A stretch of 64,000 nt of DNA from Aspidapion aeneum (GCA_963576565.1 OY755045.1:42736409-42800408); one strand, 5' to 3'; counted from the stretch's first letter, positions 32,892 to 45,186 are shown. The notes: generated by a model not told the origin, from the letters alone. Program-made: numbers and translations.

Positions 32892-33775
32892 ATGGTCGAA
32901 AATAAAATTAAAACTAGTATGAGCGTGTAATTGGAGTTCCTTGTTTATTTAAAGATGTCTCTCAATGGTACTTTTAATCAGCCTAGCTTTAACCAGTTTT
33001 TATACCTTTGTTCTTTCCCTTCCTTAACAAGAATATTATTGTGCAAATAATTTGCATACAAATAAGTGTTTTTAAATAACATGCATTTTATTCAAATTAT
33101 TTTTTTTTGTATAAGTTTATACAGGGATTAGATTTTATTCGGGAAAATCAAATACACACAAAATCAATAAACATAACACTAAACTTTTGACAATTGTCAA
33201 ATAATGTGGTGACGTATCGGAGTATGTTCCAAAACCATCAAAACTAACGCATGCGCAGTAACTGAAATCCTATTTAGCCGAAAAAGGAACATTAAGAATT
33301 AAATAGGGGTCCTGGCTTCCAGTATCGCGTGTGAGAATGCATGGGTATGCCCCATATTTATGCTCTAACGTATTTGGGGAAAATTTAGTAAGCTACCTGT
33401 AGAAATCGCAAAAACAAAACAAAAAGCTCATGTATACTTGGAGCTTTTTTTCCGAGATATTAAGATATTAACAATAAAAACAATTTGGAAATTTTCGCAG
33501 CTTGTTACAGAATTTTACAACTTGTTGAATTTTTTTTATTTTTGGAGTTTACTCGTAATACTTCTTACTTCTTTCTCTTCATCTTTTGTTTTTTTAATAT
33601 TGTTAAGGTTAAGTTAAATTACGTAACGCTTAAGGTAGGAAGGGGTAAACCTTGCGTTCCTATCAATAATTTTTTACTGTCTTACACAGGGGAGAGAGGA
33701 GGGGGCAAAAATGCCGAATTTTTGCATTACTTAATTTAGGAATAATCCCTAAAATATGTCATACCTACAGGGTCT
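32892..33775. other. AT-rich spacer, nothing recognised
   Basis: Short frames only (for example 33485-33739, Phe/Leu-rich and biased by T content). No repeat structure found. Confidence 0.4.
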
Positions 33776-34213
33776 CTAGCTCACACGTATACTATAAGTA
33801 GTGTGAGCTATAGTGATCGATGTCAAAAATTAGAAAAAAAAAGTTGCTCCGATTTCAAAATTTTCTATATATATCTTTGCCTTTCAGAAGATTTTTAAAC
33901 ATTTCTGTCTGTTTGTCTGTCTGTCTGTATGTCTGTCTGTAACGACCAACGCGCATAACTCAAAAACTACTTGTCCGATTTTAATGAAATTTGGTTCCAA
34001 GGTTGGGTTTTGGCTCTAGATCCAATTAAAAAAGATAAAAAAAATACATTATAGATTGTTTTGTTTAGTGGTGTTACACTGGAGGGGGGGGGGCACCAAT
34101 TGGGGGCATCCCCGGGTGGCGGATAGGGGTTATTTTCGTGGACCAAAATGAGTTAAAATTACATTATACATTAATCGTGTGAGCTTAGGTGTCCATAAAT
34201 TGGCAGAGTATTT
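33776..34213 (+). repeat. GTCT/hairpin dispersed family (family G), copy 1, short
   Basis: Left hairpin GCTCACACG...GTGTGAGC, then AAAGTTGCTCCGATTTC, a (TGTC)n tract (33904-33939), AACGACCAACGCGCATAACT and the core CCGATTTTAATGAAATTTGG. It lacks most internal units and ends with GTGTGAGCTTAGG...TTGGCAGAGTATTT. No coding capacity. Confidence 0.8.
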
Positions 34214-34539
34214 TTTATAAGCGGGCGAATATCCTGAAAATATTTTAAAGTAAAAAACCACCGAACTTTTTTTTTGTGGAGAACCCCATTCTTGACTAAT
34301 AAGCTTATTATATACTAGCAGGTTCACCACATGTCATAAATCTTAGAAAATACCGTTGACGGGCAGCAAAAAAAATTAATATTCTTTACTTGTTTCGCGT
34401 GAGTTGGAATATTTCTTATTTGCTGGTGTTGCTAGGAGACCGCTAGACCCGGCTACATGACATTGAAAGTATTTTTTAGATGAAACAATTTATCTTTATA
34501 CAGGATGTCCCAGATACAAGTAAAGACATAAGGATTCCG
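34214..34539. other. Spacer, nothing recognised
   Basis: No supported feature between the family G copy and the following repeat. Confidence 0.4.
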
Positions 34540-35760
34540 GAGCGCGTTCATGATTAACGCCGTGTGCACACCAGACGCGTTCGGCGTTACTTTTTGCCCG
34601 TTCACAATTGACGCCGCGTCCGGTTGGATGAATTTTCCGTTCATGATTCGGTTGCTGGCTTTGGTGCGCACAACGAAATGACGTTCACGATTAACACACG
34701 GCGAACAACCATTTATCTCCTCGATTAGTTGGATAAAATTGAACTTGTCGCGCATGCGCATATGGAAGATGAAACATATGACAGCAAACTCCAACCCAAC
34801 TTTCCTCCTTTTTTTTGTCAAAATTATTTTTTCTTTATTCCACTAAAGAGTTTGGGCACTCAAAGCCTAGTTTTCACCTATACGTGCTCATCTTGATTCA
34901 AAAAACGCATCATGTGTCGGGACAAGGATTTTTAGCGATTTTAAATGCAGCGTCACCTGATGCGTTTTTTGAATCAAGGTGGGCACGCATAGGTGGAAAC
35001 CGGCTAGAAAATGCCCTTTTCAACGCACTTACATAATTGCCATAGGCAGTTACACTTTTATGACATTTTCAAGCTCTTTGTTTATCATGTGCATAATGAC
35101 AGCAACAAGACAAATTCTGAAAAATGGCATGTCTTTGAATTGTTTTTATCTGTCTGTTTTTTTTTTGTCAAAATACAGTCAGCCTCTTTTTATTCAAGAC
35201 AATGACAGTTTTGCTTTTAATTTTATACCAACATGACATATTTAATGTTTCAAATATTTCAGGAAATCTGTTTTTATGTCATGTCAAAGTCACAAAACTG
35301 CGTATGGCAAGGACTATAATGAGGACGGAACCCCAATATTAGAAGCCAAGTTTTTCACCAAACTTCAAATTAATTAATAATATCTATATTATTATACATA
35401 AACAAATACAAAAGGAACCTCTTTATTGTAACAAAATTCTAGTACAATTTTTGGTACCGTTCAAAAAAAACATAAATTGTGTTCATCTTTTAAATCTATA
35501 TTATTGGCGGGAAATTATTTTCGATTTAAATCCGTCAATAAAAAAATACAAAATTGTCGAATGACAGTCAGAAGACGTCCGGTGAACGCCCGGCGCGTCT
35601 GGGTAAAATTCACACGGTAAATTTTAACCCGAATCATGAACGCACCACCGAAAACGGAAAGAGATACAATTTTGGTTAAATGAGAGAAAAGTTGCACTAT
35701 TCCAAACCCAATCATATCGTCGCTAAAACGGCAAAGGGGGGAATGCGACATTTTTTTCGT
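34540..35760. repeat. Inverted pair of CG-rich CACACCAGACGCG-type ends (Harbinger-like?)
   Basis: The left block (about 34540-34700) has GCGTTCATGATTAACGCCGT, GTGCACACCAGACGCGTTCG, and further TTCACAATTGACGCC and TTCATGATTCGG motifs. The right block (35575-35650), inverted, has GCGTTCATGATTCGG, CCGTGTGAATTTTACCCAGA and CGCGCCGGGCGTTCACCGG. Ends with a CACACC-GACGCG theme occur in PIF/Harbinger MITEs; the assignment is tentative. It encloses the palindrome at 34867-35007. Confidence 0.4.
34867..35007. mobile_element. 141-bp palindromic MITE
   Basis: The arms begin CTAGTTTTCACCTATACGTG and CTAGCCGGTTTCCACCTATG (inverted) and share CTTGATTCAAAAAACGCATC. The loop is short. A target duplication was not resolved. 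Confidence 0.7.
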
Positions 35761-36049
35761 ATTGTTATTTCCACCAAGTGATAAGATTTATTGGTATCTA
35801 TGAACTGACAAATAGGCGAACGTCCATCTATATCCGTTTGAAATATACAGCAATATCGTCTACAGGCGAAAGCTACAGTATTTATATTATATAGGATCAG
35901 ACAAAGGGGCTAACATTCACAAAATGGAGTTTGGCCTATCGTGTCGCTTTCGTCCCTTTGTTTTTTCAGCGACGATATGATGTATTGAAATTAAAAATAT
36001 ATTAAAATATCGAGCAAAGCAGGCCCCCCACAGTTTATCAAATCAAAAT

Positions 36050-36720
36050 CGTTTAAGGTCATAAAGGAAAATGGCATGTTAAAAACGGAATTATTAATAA
36101 CCGGACATTATTAAAAACGTTATTCTTCAAGAGCAAAATTGAAGTTCTGTATAACGTCTTTTATCAAAACCGGACAAAATCAAATAGGTCAAAATCATAA
36201 AAAAGAGTGGGGCGGTTCATTTATGTGACGTTCACCTAAAGGTTCTGATATGACTATGCAATTAAAGCGTCCTTCACTGCAATTTCTTTAGTGCCATGCC
36301 TAAGGAAAACACCGTATCTACATAGAGATTGCTATAGCACATAGGGCATTTTCATTAAAGAAGGCCCATTCTTAAAAAAGGTCAGGTGTTGACCAGGTTT
36401 GGTTCGGTTCGGTTAATACCGATTTCGAATTATCAAAAGGAGGACAGGGGAGCTATTTAAAGGAAAAAAACAGACATTTTAATTTTTTTATGTATTTTGG
36501 GTTCAGAGACAACAATATTATTTGTTCTCGATTTAAATTTGCCGCCAATCTTTTATGATCCGATTTGTATGAGAAGAAGAGAGACGGAACCAGTATACAT
36601 GAAACGAAAAGAGAGAGTTGCTCATGCTAGGCTTGGCCCCTTTTTACAATTTTGTCCTTTTTGATTTTGTCCGGTTTTAATTAAAGACGTTATATATATA
36701 TATATATATATATAATTTTT
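36050..36720. repeat. Dispersed repeat shared with 42930-43320
   Basis: The left part (TTAATAACCGGA, AAAAACGT, TCTTTTATCAAAACCGGACA) matches 42995-43100 directly. The right part (GAGACGGAACCAGTATACAT, GAGAGTTGCTCATGCTAGGC, TTTTTGATTTTGTCCGG) matches 43090-43310 in inverse orientation. So the element has inverted CCGGACAAAA-bearing arms. A (TA)n tract at 36690-36713 follows. Confidence 0.6.
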
Positions 36721-37009
36721 AGTTTATTTGTTTAAAGATAAAGTCCATTCGCCTCCCCGCCACCGTTAGAGCAACCTCAAAAATCCCACAGAATTTTAAA
36801 CAGTCTATTAACCTACTAAGTATATATCTAATTTTTGTCACATTTTCATTATGTTCGGTAATGTTTTTTGCCTACAGGCACTATTCAATTGGTACCTAAT
36901 ATCAGTCGCCTAGCATAGAAAATGCTATCTGCTTATAACTTTTCACTAAAGTGCTTGATATCACACATTCCCTTTGCACACAGGATCACTTTCTGTTCTC
37001 AAATAAAGC

Positions 37010-37597
37010 AAAGTACTCTGCCAATATATGGGCCCCTAAGCTCACACTAGGTACTATAGTTATAGTGTACGTGTGAGCTAATATAACTAAAAACTGAAAT
37101 ATATTTTATTCAACTCCAGACTAAATTACCTTTTGTTTGATACCACACAAGCCATGTTTTGACTTAAACTCAAATTTTTGAAATCTACCCCCACCCTTAC
37201 AAAAAAACAAAAACTAAAATGTACTTTGTTAAAGTCCGGACTCAATTACCTTTCGTTTGATATCACACACGCCATATTTTCACTTAAACTCTAATTTTTA
37301 AAATATACCCCCACCCTTTTTTTTAAAATAAATTAAAATGTATTTTGTTTAACTGCAGACTCAATTACCTTTCGTTTAATATCACACACGCCATATTTTC
37401 ACATAAACTCTAATTTTTGAAATCTACCCCCACCCTTTTATTTGGTTTGTGTTCGGTGGATTTTGTTCATTTTAAAACGGGACCATCTCGACCCAAGACC
37501 CAGCCTAGGTACCAAATTTCATTAAAATCGACCAAGCGGTTTTTGAGTTATAAGCGTTGGTCGTTACAGACAGACATACAGACACACAGACAGACAT

Positions 37598-37631
<34 letters not shown>

Positions 37632-37771
37632 GGCGCAACAAAAAAGTTTCAAAATCATCTGAAACGCAAAGATATATAAAAAATTTTGAAATCGGAGCAA
37701 CTTTTTTTTTCTCGAAAAAATTAGGATCACCATAGCTCACACTACTATAGTATAGTATATGTGTGAGCTAA
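37010..37771 (-). repeat. GTCT/hairpin dispersed family (family G), copy 2
   Basis: Full-length, reversed. From the right: hairpin GCTCACACATATACTATACT...GTGTGAGC, GATTTCAAAATTTTTTATAT, (GTCT)n at about 37572-37630, the AACTCAAAAACCGCTTGG core, three tandem units of about 115 bp (AAGGGTGGGGGTAGATTTC, ATATGGCGTGTGTGATATC, AACGAAAGGTAATTGAG), a second GCTCACAC...GTGTGAGC hairpin, GGGGCCCATATATTGGCAGA and GTACTTT. Confidence 0.85.
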
Positions 37772-38342
37772 AAAGCATTTCTTTTTTCACAACCGCACAA
37801 GCAGTTTGAGCATCGTATAATTTTTGATTAAATTTTCTATTATAAGTTTTTGTGGAACACCCCTCGGCATTACTACAGTAAAATTTTGGTTAATTTTTAG
37901 GTCCGGTCTATGTGGTCCTAAGGATTTGATTTGTGATTAAAGTTCATATGTCAACGTATTTAAATTTGCACAGTTAATTATGTAATCGACGGTATCTATT
38001 TTCATTTTATAAATAAACGATAACGAAACCAAACAATGACACGCGACCGGCAAGACTTTTTACTACTGACAAACCTCAAATCAAAACAAATACATACGTC
38101 TTCACTAAGAATAGACCGGCAACACTAGAAAGGGCAATGAACGTTTAGGCACAAAGATGATGGCCGACGTCAACTAAAATAAACATTCCTCCCGCCCCCG
38201 CGCGAGCCACCCATACACCGCTGAAAAAAATAAAGTTGAAACCTTGCCCCGCGCGGCGCTGTCGGCTTTTAATTATTTACATTCAACATAAATAATAATA
38301 GCTCGTTGTTAACCACAGATAATAAAAAGAACTAGACAATCA
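37772..38342. other. Spacer, nothing recognised
   Basis: Includes a CG-rich patch near 38195-38270 (cgcccccgcgcgagccacc; ccccgcgcggcgctgtcgg). No frame or repeat supported. Confidence 0.4.
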
Positions 38343-41300
38343 CCCAACAAACATTTAAAGTTGTAACGACGAAACCCCAACTAGAAAGAATTTCTTAAAA
38401 GTAACCGCAACGTACTCCCGCTACGTCTCAGTATACCATACAGCGACGTTATAATTCTCTAAGTGGGGAACCAATTTCTGGTTATAACTACTTGGCCAAG
38501 TGTTTAAAGTCACTGTAGTAACAACTACACTACTACGTCGTAGCCAGGTATCTACTACGTCGTAGTGGCTGTTTTTTTTCCGTAATGGCATAAAAGTTGC
38601 GATGTAGTTGCAAATAATATAATCGTTTCTTTTTGGTAGAATTGTTACACAATATGGTGGACACAACAGTAAACAGACTCGCTTAGTTTTTTTGTTTGGT
38701 TATGATTATAATATGTACTATGTTATCCAAAAGTGTGAGAATTTACGAGCAGAGGATCAAAATTCGAGTGCGACGCAAAGTTTTTTGTATAACATGCATA
38801 ATATATATTGCAAAAAACCGGTGCGCCCGTAAAATTGAGCCGTTTTCTGGTAGCTGATGGAATTTTTGTGTTGTGATTTTGGAGGTTATGTTTTCATAAT
38901 CGACTCCAACAAATGGTGCTTAAGAAGAGCATTTTTGGTAAGCTTCAACTAATTTGTTTCTAAAATAGTATAGCTCTTTAATATGAGCTCATAAAACGAC
39001 AACAAAAATATTAAATTTTCTTTCTTAAATAAAAACATGGCGTCCCAAACTATATTCCCTGATAGTCGAAAGGGTTACTTGAAAGTGAGCCTAACTTACG
39101 ACTTTTATGTCGGCATTCCTTTTTAGTTCTAGATAACACACTCGAATTTCTACTCCTTCGTTGCAGAAACGTATTATTAACTAGCTTTCGCCACTAGAAA
39201 ACGTCTACAGAGTGATAGGAACCACGCGATAAGTATAACTACTACCCTCAAGTTATTGGGGTGTCGCCACTTGTCATTTGCCGTTTCTGTCAAAAACACA
39301 ACCACTGCTTATAGGTTATGTACGAGCGTGAATTTGTGGTAGGTTTTAAAACAAAAACAAGATAAATTAAATTCCATTAGAACAATAAATGAAGTGCCAA
39401 TAAAAAGAGTTTTTTAAAATGTAACGCAGCACAAATTTAAGTTTATTCACTTCAAACCAAGCTTTAACAACAGCACAAATGTGAAGAAAACCAAAAAGAA
39501 TTATTGACCCAAGCTCAACACATAAAATGAATCACAGTCCGCACAAGAGGGTTACGATGGCGATAGGGTGGTGCCACAGCACAAACCACGAACGACCGTT
39601 AAGACAGTGAATAGAACAGCAACAAGTAGCGTAAAAGATTAAGGATGGAGATTAAGCATGGACCAGGGAATTTTGCCCAACTAACATTTATAGTAGCGGC
39701 TACATGTTCTAAAGGCTTTGTTACTTTCTTATAGTAGAAATGTGGTGATCCCAACCAAAATTTGTTACTTTGTAGTTCTAACTACTATTTAGTATCAGGA
39801 AATAGTAGATGTTTCGTAAAAACGACCCTCTAAACTACTTCTTAGGATTGTTTCTTGATAGTCGATTATGATAGTCTTCTCTACCACAATAGGACGTTGC
39901 TAAAGTTTTACTTTCTTTTTAGTCGTTATTTCGTAGTCGCCCTGACTTTTATATCCTACTTAATTACCACTAGAAAGTTAAGCTTCATTGGAGTCCCAAA
40001 CAAGTGTATCCGACAACTACATTATAACTTTAATTTTTACCACAAAAGTTTGTGTCATCATAGTAACATCTGATGTAACAATGTAGACAAAATAACTTTG
40101 TGGATCAACTTTAAAGCCGCAACTACTTTGACTTTTTTTTAATGTCGATCTTTTAAAGTAATCTCTCCTTCCTGTTTCTACTTTGAAAACGTAGACTTTT
40201 TGAAGTCGCATCTTTGTCGCACACATTCTTAACCCTACTTTTTGTGGCTCATTTTATAATATGGGAATATTAGGAATAGTTTTGCAAATATTTTTTTAAC
40301 TACCTTGAGCAGTCCATTTTTTCGAGCTCATTGCTTGACCATTTTGCAAAACAATCAAAATGCAAAATATTGATCCAAAGTATCGAGTACCGCACACGGA
40401 TTTTAAGAATTCCCTGGTCCATGCTTAATCTCCATCCCTAATCTTTTACGCTACTTGTTGCTGTTCTATTCACTGTCTTTACGGTCGTTCGTGGTTTGTG
40501 CTGTGGCACCACCCTATCGCCATCGTAACCCTCTTGTGCGGACTAAACCGAATTCGTTTATCTATGCCTCTTGTGCTGACGTGTCGTGTCTTACTGTGAT
40601 TCATTTTATGTGTTGTGCTTGGGTCAATAATTCTTTTTGGTTTTCTTCAAATTTGTGCTGTTGTTAAAGCTTGGTTTGAAGTGAATAAACTTAAATTTGT
40701 GCTGTGTTTTGTGCCAGGCTTTATTGCAATAGGTCCCTAATATCTAATTTTTGCACGGGCTCTAAAATAACCTCTGGGATATGCTAGACTTAATCTAGGA
40801 ACTTTTGCGCTGTTTGCGGCTAATAAAAAAACAAGTTAGATATATCGTGGTTACATGCGGATTTCTAAGCGATCTAATAAGTCTCAGAGATTGTTTTTTA
40901 CTTATAGGGCTTATAATAATAAAAATTACTGAATATTGACAATGCCAAAATATCTAAAAACAATAAAAAATACTACATACGAACTGTGAGAGCAATGTGT
41001 AAATAAAAAAAGTAACAATAAGTTGATTTCATTGATGTGACTATGTTCTTTTAGTTCCTTGACCAACAGTTCCTAGAAATTCTAGAATAGGGATCATGCT
41101 CTCGACTGCAACATGCATTTTTAAAAAACACTTTTTATTGGCACCTCATTTATTGTTATAATGGAATTTAATTTATCTTGTTTTTGTTTTAAAACCTACC
41201 ACAAATTCATGTTCGTACATAACCTATAAGCAGTGGTGCTGTTGTTGCCAGAAACGGCAAATGACAAGTAGCGACACCCCAATAACTTGAGGGTAGTAGT

Positions 41301-42219
41301 TATACTTATCGCGTGGTTCCTATCACTCTGTAGACGTTTTCTAGTGGCGAAAGCTAGTTAATAATACGTTTCTGCAACGAAGGAGTAGAAATTCGAGTGT
41401 GTTATCTAGAACTAAAAAGGAATGCCGACATAAAAGTCGTAAGTGACACGTTGCCGTAACTTAGGCTCACTTTCAAGTAACCCTTTCGACTATCAGGGAA
41501 TATAGTTTGGGACGCCATGTTTTTATGTAAGAAAGAAAATTTAATATTTTTGTTGTCGTTTTATGAGCTCATATTAAAGAGCTATACTATTTTAGAAACA
41601 AATTAGTTGAAGCTTACCAAAAATGCTCTTCTTAAGCACCATTTGTTGGAGTTAACTGTCGATTATGAAAACATAACCTGCAAAATCACAACACAAAAAT
41701 TCTATCAGCTACCAGAAAACGGCTCAATTTTACGGGCGCATCGGTTTTTTGCAATATATATAATGCATGTTATACAAAAAACTTTGCGTCGCACTCGAAT
41801 TTTGATCCTCTGCTCGTAAATTCTCACACTTTTGGATAACATAGTACATATTATAACCATAACCAAACAAAAAAACTAAGCGAGTCTGTTTACTGTTGTG
41901 TCCACCATATTGTGTAATAATTCTACCAAAAAGAAACGATTATATTATTTGCAACTACATCGCAACTTTTATGCCATTACGAAAAAAAAAACAGCCTCTA
42001 CGACGTAGTAGATACCGGCTACGACGTAGTAGTGTAGTTGTTACTACAGTGACTTTAAACACTTGGCCAAGTAGTTATAACCAGAAATTGGTTCCCCACT
42101 TAGGGAATTATAACGTCGCTGTATGGTATACTGAGACGTAGCGGGAGTACGTTGCGGTTACTTTTAAGAAATTCTTTCTAGTTGGGGTTTCGTCGTTACA
42201 ACTTTAAATGTTTGTTGGG
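38343..42219. mobile_element. 3.9-kb palindromic element
   Basis: The arms start CCCAACAAACATTTAAAGTT and run inward for about 1.3 kb on the left (to 39674, TGGACCAGGGAATT) and 1.8 kb on the right (from 40405, AATTCCCTGGTCCA). Blocks in inverse order: AACCCCAACTAGAAAGAATT, ATACCATACAGCGACGTTAT, AATTTCTGGTTATAACTACT, ACTACTACGTCGTAGCC, GATCAAAATTCGAGTGCGAC, CATTTGCCGTTTCTG. The right arm has an extra 400 bp (about 40705-41108) not in the left. The 730-bp loop opens with CCCAACTAACATTTATAGTA, a variant of the terminus, and is full of short ACTAC/GTAGT motifs. Mirrored short frames on both arms are not convincing proteins. No target duplication found. Confidence 0.75.
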
Positions 42220-42929
42220 AGGGCATGTCGTAAGGGAAGATTTAACTTTTTTTAAATAAATCTATTAAAAATACTGTTTGTTGTCTAGTTTTGGGAGGGC
42301 ACTGCCCCATTGCCCTCCCTGTAGAAGCCGCCACTGCTGTTATATAAAACTTAGTGGGGGGTCAATGCATGCAAGCCCAATGCGAGAAATCAGTTCGTGC
42401 CCTTTAGCCTTAAAATACGCAATCTGTTCGATTACCTACATGGTACTCCATCATACAACGCCTACATACGCGTTCTTGGTGTTCTGTGGGCGTTTCACAA
42501 TTGCGTGCCAGCAAGAGGCCTCGGTTTCGGTAAAGGATATTATATAGTGCATTATTTGATTAACAAAAAGTTTTCTTCCCAAAGTTTTAATGAAAAGATA
42601 TAAATGTATCATAAATAACGGTAGGTTAAAGCCAGAAATTAAAGTTTACTGAAAACTAAAAAAAATAGAAAAATTCAAATGGGCAAGTTTAAAAAAAATT
42701 GCTTTCTTTGTCTTAAATTTCACCGCACGCCCCTCTGTTTGAACTCTATAGTTGACTAGAGTCCCTGTATGTTGACCACATATGGTTTTTAAATAGGATT
42801 ATAATAATCAACGTTTTGTCATCGGTTTTACGTTTTTGGTCTTGTTTTGACTTTAGTCATTAATAATGTTTCAGCTGCTAACTTTAGTATCATGAATAAA
42901 AGGTACATTTTAATATCCATCGTCGTAAA
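42220..42929. other. Spacer with two MITE fragments
   Basis: At 42318-42340 AGAAGCCGCCACTGCTG looks like a hAT-type right end (inverse CAGTGGCGGCTTCT), with poly-G/C arms before it. At 42758-42777 TAGAGTCCCTGTATGTTGAC is one arm of the micro-MITE at 21495. No gene seen. Confidence 0.5.
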
Positions 42930-43320
42930 TGACAAAAATAAAATCGTCTAAGATCATAAAAGAAAACGGTATAACAGTCCAATGGCAAAAACGGAATTTT
43001 TAATAACCGGAGATTATACAAAAACGTCATTTATTAAAACAGGACAAGAGCAAAATCGAAGTTTAGTATAAAGTCTTTTATCAAAACCGGACAAAACCAA
43101 AAAGGGGCCGGGCCTAGCATGAGCAACTCTCTCCTTTCTTTTCATGTATACTGGTTCCGTCTTTCTTCCTCTCATACAAATCAGTCTCACAGAAGTTTGG
43201 CGGCAAATTTAACTGTTGTTTTTGGACCCAAAAATACATCCCTGTCCTTCTTTTGAGAGGTCGAAATCGGTGTTAGCCGAACCGAACCGAAAGCAACCGA
43301 ACCTCTTGGTCAATTAATTG
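42930..43320. repeat. Second copy of the 36050-36720 repeat
   Basis: TTAATAACCGGAGATTAT, TCTTTTATCAAAACCGGACA, GGCCTAGCATGAGCAACTCT, CATGTATACTGGTTCCGTC and the end with CCGAACCGAACCGAAAG match the first copy, the latter half in reverse. Confidence 0.6.
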
Positions 43321-43418
43321 CAGATGAATCCTAACCTAGGGTCCACTACATGACCTTTTCTAAGGATAATTTTTGAGTGCCACGCATAACTTTTTAATCT
43401 ATCGAATGGCCATTATAT

Positions 43419-43611
43419 GAGTGGCGCACCGAGGAATATGTCTTGAGAGGGGGGGAGACTTGGAGGGGGTCTGAGAGTCTTGTGGGGGGGGGGGGCGATA
43501 CCCGATGATGCCGTTTTTTATTATTTTATGCATAAAATGTGTCAAAAAAACTTTAAAAAATTTAGGCTTGGGCGGCCTAGGCCACGAAGCTCCCCTCTGG
43601 GTACGCCCATG
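43419..43611 (+). mobile_element. hAT-type MITE of the GTGGCGCACCCAGG family
   Basis: Left GAGTGGCGCACCGAGGAATA and right, inverted, CATGGGCGTACCCAGAGG. attatat lies outside both ends (43412-43418, 43612-43618). Internal poly-G and AGGCTTGGGCGGCC blocks match the copies at 58229, 61890 and 62962. Confidence 0.75.
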
Positions 43612-43840
43612 ATTATATCATATAATTTAGAGCAAACAATTAAAAATGAAAGATTTAGTTAGAAGAAAATTTAATTGTCTTGTTTTATATGACACGATAA
43701 TGCTATCAGAATTAGAAACTTCCGCTATTCTCGTAACTACGAAATCGTCGAAATTAAAACAGTACGTCCCGACCGACAACGTGCGAACGGCATCGATCGC
43801 CGCAATTGATTCACAAGAGCACAACCGAAGTAAGGCCCAG

Positions 43841-43884
<44 letters not shown>

Positions 43885-44069
43885 CAGTCGAACCTCTCTA
43901 ACTCGAACCTCTATAACTCGAACCTCTCTATAACTCGAACCTTTTAAGCGGTCCCTGCACTTTTAACATGTATTTTAACCCATGTAACTCGAGTTTCTAT
44001 AACTCGAACTCTCCATAACTCGAACTGTTTTGGTTGTCCCTTCAGGTTCGAGTTATAGAGGTTCGACTG
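43885..44069. mobile_element. pogo/Tigger-like MITE, copy 1, 185 bp
   Basis: TIRs CAGTCGAACCTCTCTAACTC and, inverted, CAGTCGAACCTCTATAACTC, with TA outside both ends. CAGTCGAACCTC-type termini with TA targets are typical of Tigger-like elements. Internal ATAACTCGAAC repeats increase the hairpin potential. Confidence 0.85.
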
Positions 44070-44079
44070 TATATATATA

Positions 44080-44249
44080 CAGTCGAACCTCTCTAACTCG
44101 AACCCCTCTATAACTCGAACCTTGTAAGCAGTCCCTGCACTTTTTACATGTATTTTAACCTATGTAACTCGAGTTTCTATAACTCGAACTCTCCATAACT
44201 CGAACTGTTTTGGTTGTCCCTTCAGGTTCGAGTTATAGAGGTTCGACTG
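44080..44249. mobile_element. pogo/Tigger-like MITE, copy 2, 170 bp
   Basis: Nearly identical to copy 1 and in the same orientation, separated from it by only TATATATATA. Lacks one internal CTATAACTCGAAC repeat present in copy 1. TA on both sides. Confidence 0.85.
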
Positions 44250-44261
44250 TATTTATCGGTT

Positions 44262-45186
44262 TCACAACGTTCTACGTGTGCCGATACCCAATATCCACTC
44301 GTTTCTGTTTGCCCATAATTCATCATCTAGGCCTCTTATTGTTATTTCACTGTCTATGCCTTCTCTCCAGCTTCTCCTTGGCCGTCCTTGTTTTCTTCGG
44401 CCAGTTGGTTTCCATTGTAATATTTGTTTAGGTAGTCTTCCATCATCCATTCTTTGTATATGTCCGTACCACACCAGTTGTTTTGTTCTTATATCATCCA
44501 CTAGAGTACGTTCACCCACTGTCATAATTTCTCTTATTCTTTGATTGGTAACTCTTTCTCTTTTTGATTTCCCTGCTGCTCTTCTCCAATAGTCCATCTC
44601 CGTAGCGGGAAGCATTTTTTCTGTTCTATCTTTGATTGGCCATACTTCTAAGCCGTATGTAATAATACTTTTAACAATGGTGTTATATATAAGCTTTTTG
44701 TTATGTTTTGATATACTCTGGTCCCAAATTATTCCATTTAATAAAGTTATTGCTTTTCTTCCTTGTACGTTTCTATCTTTTATAGCTTTGTCTAGTGTTC
44801 CGTCAGCTGTAATTTTTAGACCCAAGTATTTATACTCATCACAGGACTGAATTGGCTGCCCAGTAATTGAGATTAGATCCTGTTTCGTTCCACCAATACA
44901 CATATACTCTGTCTTATTAATATTAACCTCTAGTCCCAACTTATTGTACTATTCTATTAGTTTTCGTGTCATATATTCGAGGTCGTCATAATCCTGAGCC
45001 ACCACTATCTGATCATCGGCGAAACATAAAGTATACAAGGTGGTTTCGTCCAACGGAATACCAATGTTTTGGCATTTTCTCTTCCATACTTTAAGGACTT
45101 GTTCCAAGTATATCTTGAAGAGCGTAGGCGAGATACAGCGACCTTGTTTAAGACCTTTATTTACTTGAAAGCCTTTTGGTTAGTTT
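44262..45186 (-). pseudogene. RTE-like LINE reverse transcriptase C-terminal half
   Basis: From 45186 the minus strand reads QVNKGLKQGRCISPTLFKIY, LEQVLKVWKRK, then TLCFADDQIVVAQDYDDLEY with an intact F-A-D-D motif C, MTRKLIE, a single TAG stop near 44946, and then 225 open codons: GLEVNINKTEYMCIGG, YKYLGLKITADGTLDKAIKD, KQLVWYGHIQRMDDGRLPKQ, GRRKQGRPRRSWREG, and an end in GIGTRRTL. Apart from the one stop the fragment is well preserved, so it is younger than its relatives at 3.8 and 30.2 kb. The endonuclease and N-terminal RT are lost to 5' truncation. Confidence 0.85.

Larger units (their letters stand above)
43846..45186 (-). mobile_element. RTE-like LINE, 5'-truncated, 13-bp target duplication
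   Basis: Flanked by aggcccagattct (43833-43845 and 45187-45199). The 5' truncation is at 45186 and the 3' tail is a TA-rich run (43846-43884 and beyond) in which two pogo/Tigger-like MITEs sit. It encodes the C-terminal half of a reverse transcriptase. Confidence 0.85.

Noticed and set aside
34453..34821. 122-codon minus-strand frame as a Harbinger protein
   Set aside because: Its sequence consists of the CG-rich repeated motifs of the suspected terminal region, and I see no catalytic motif.
38421..42141. Paired MCPPYC-starting frames on opposite strands
   Set aside because: They are the two arms of the palindrome read in opposite directions, with different C-termini and no domain.
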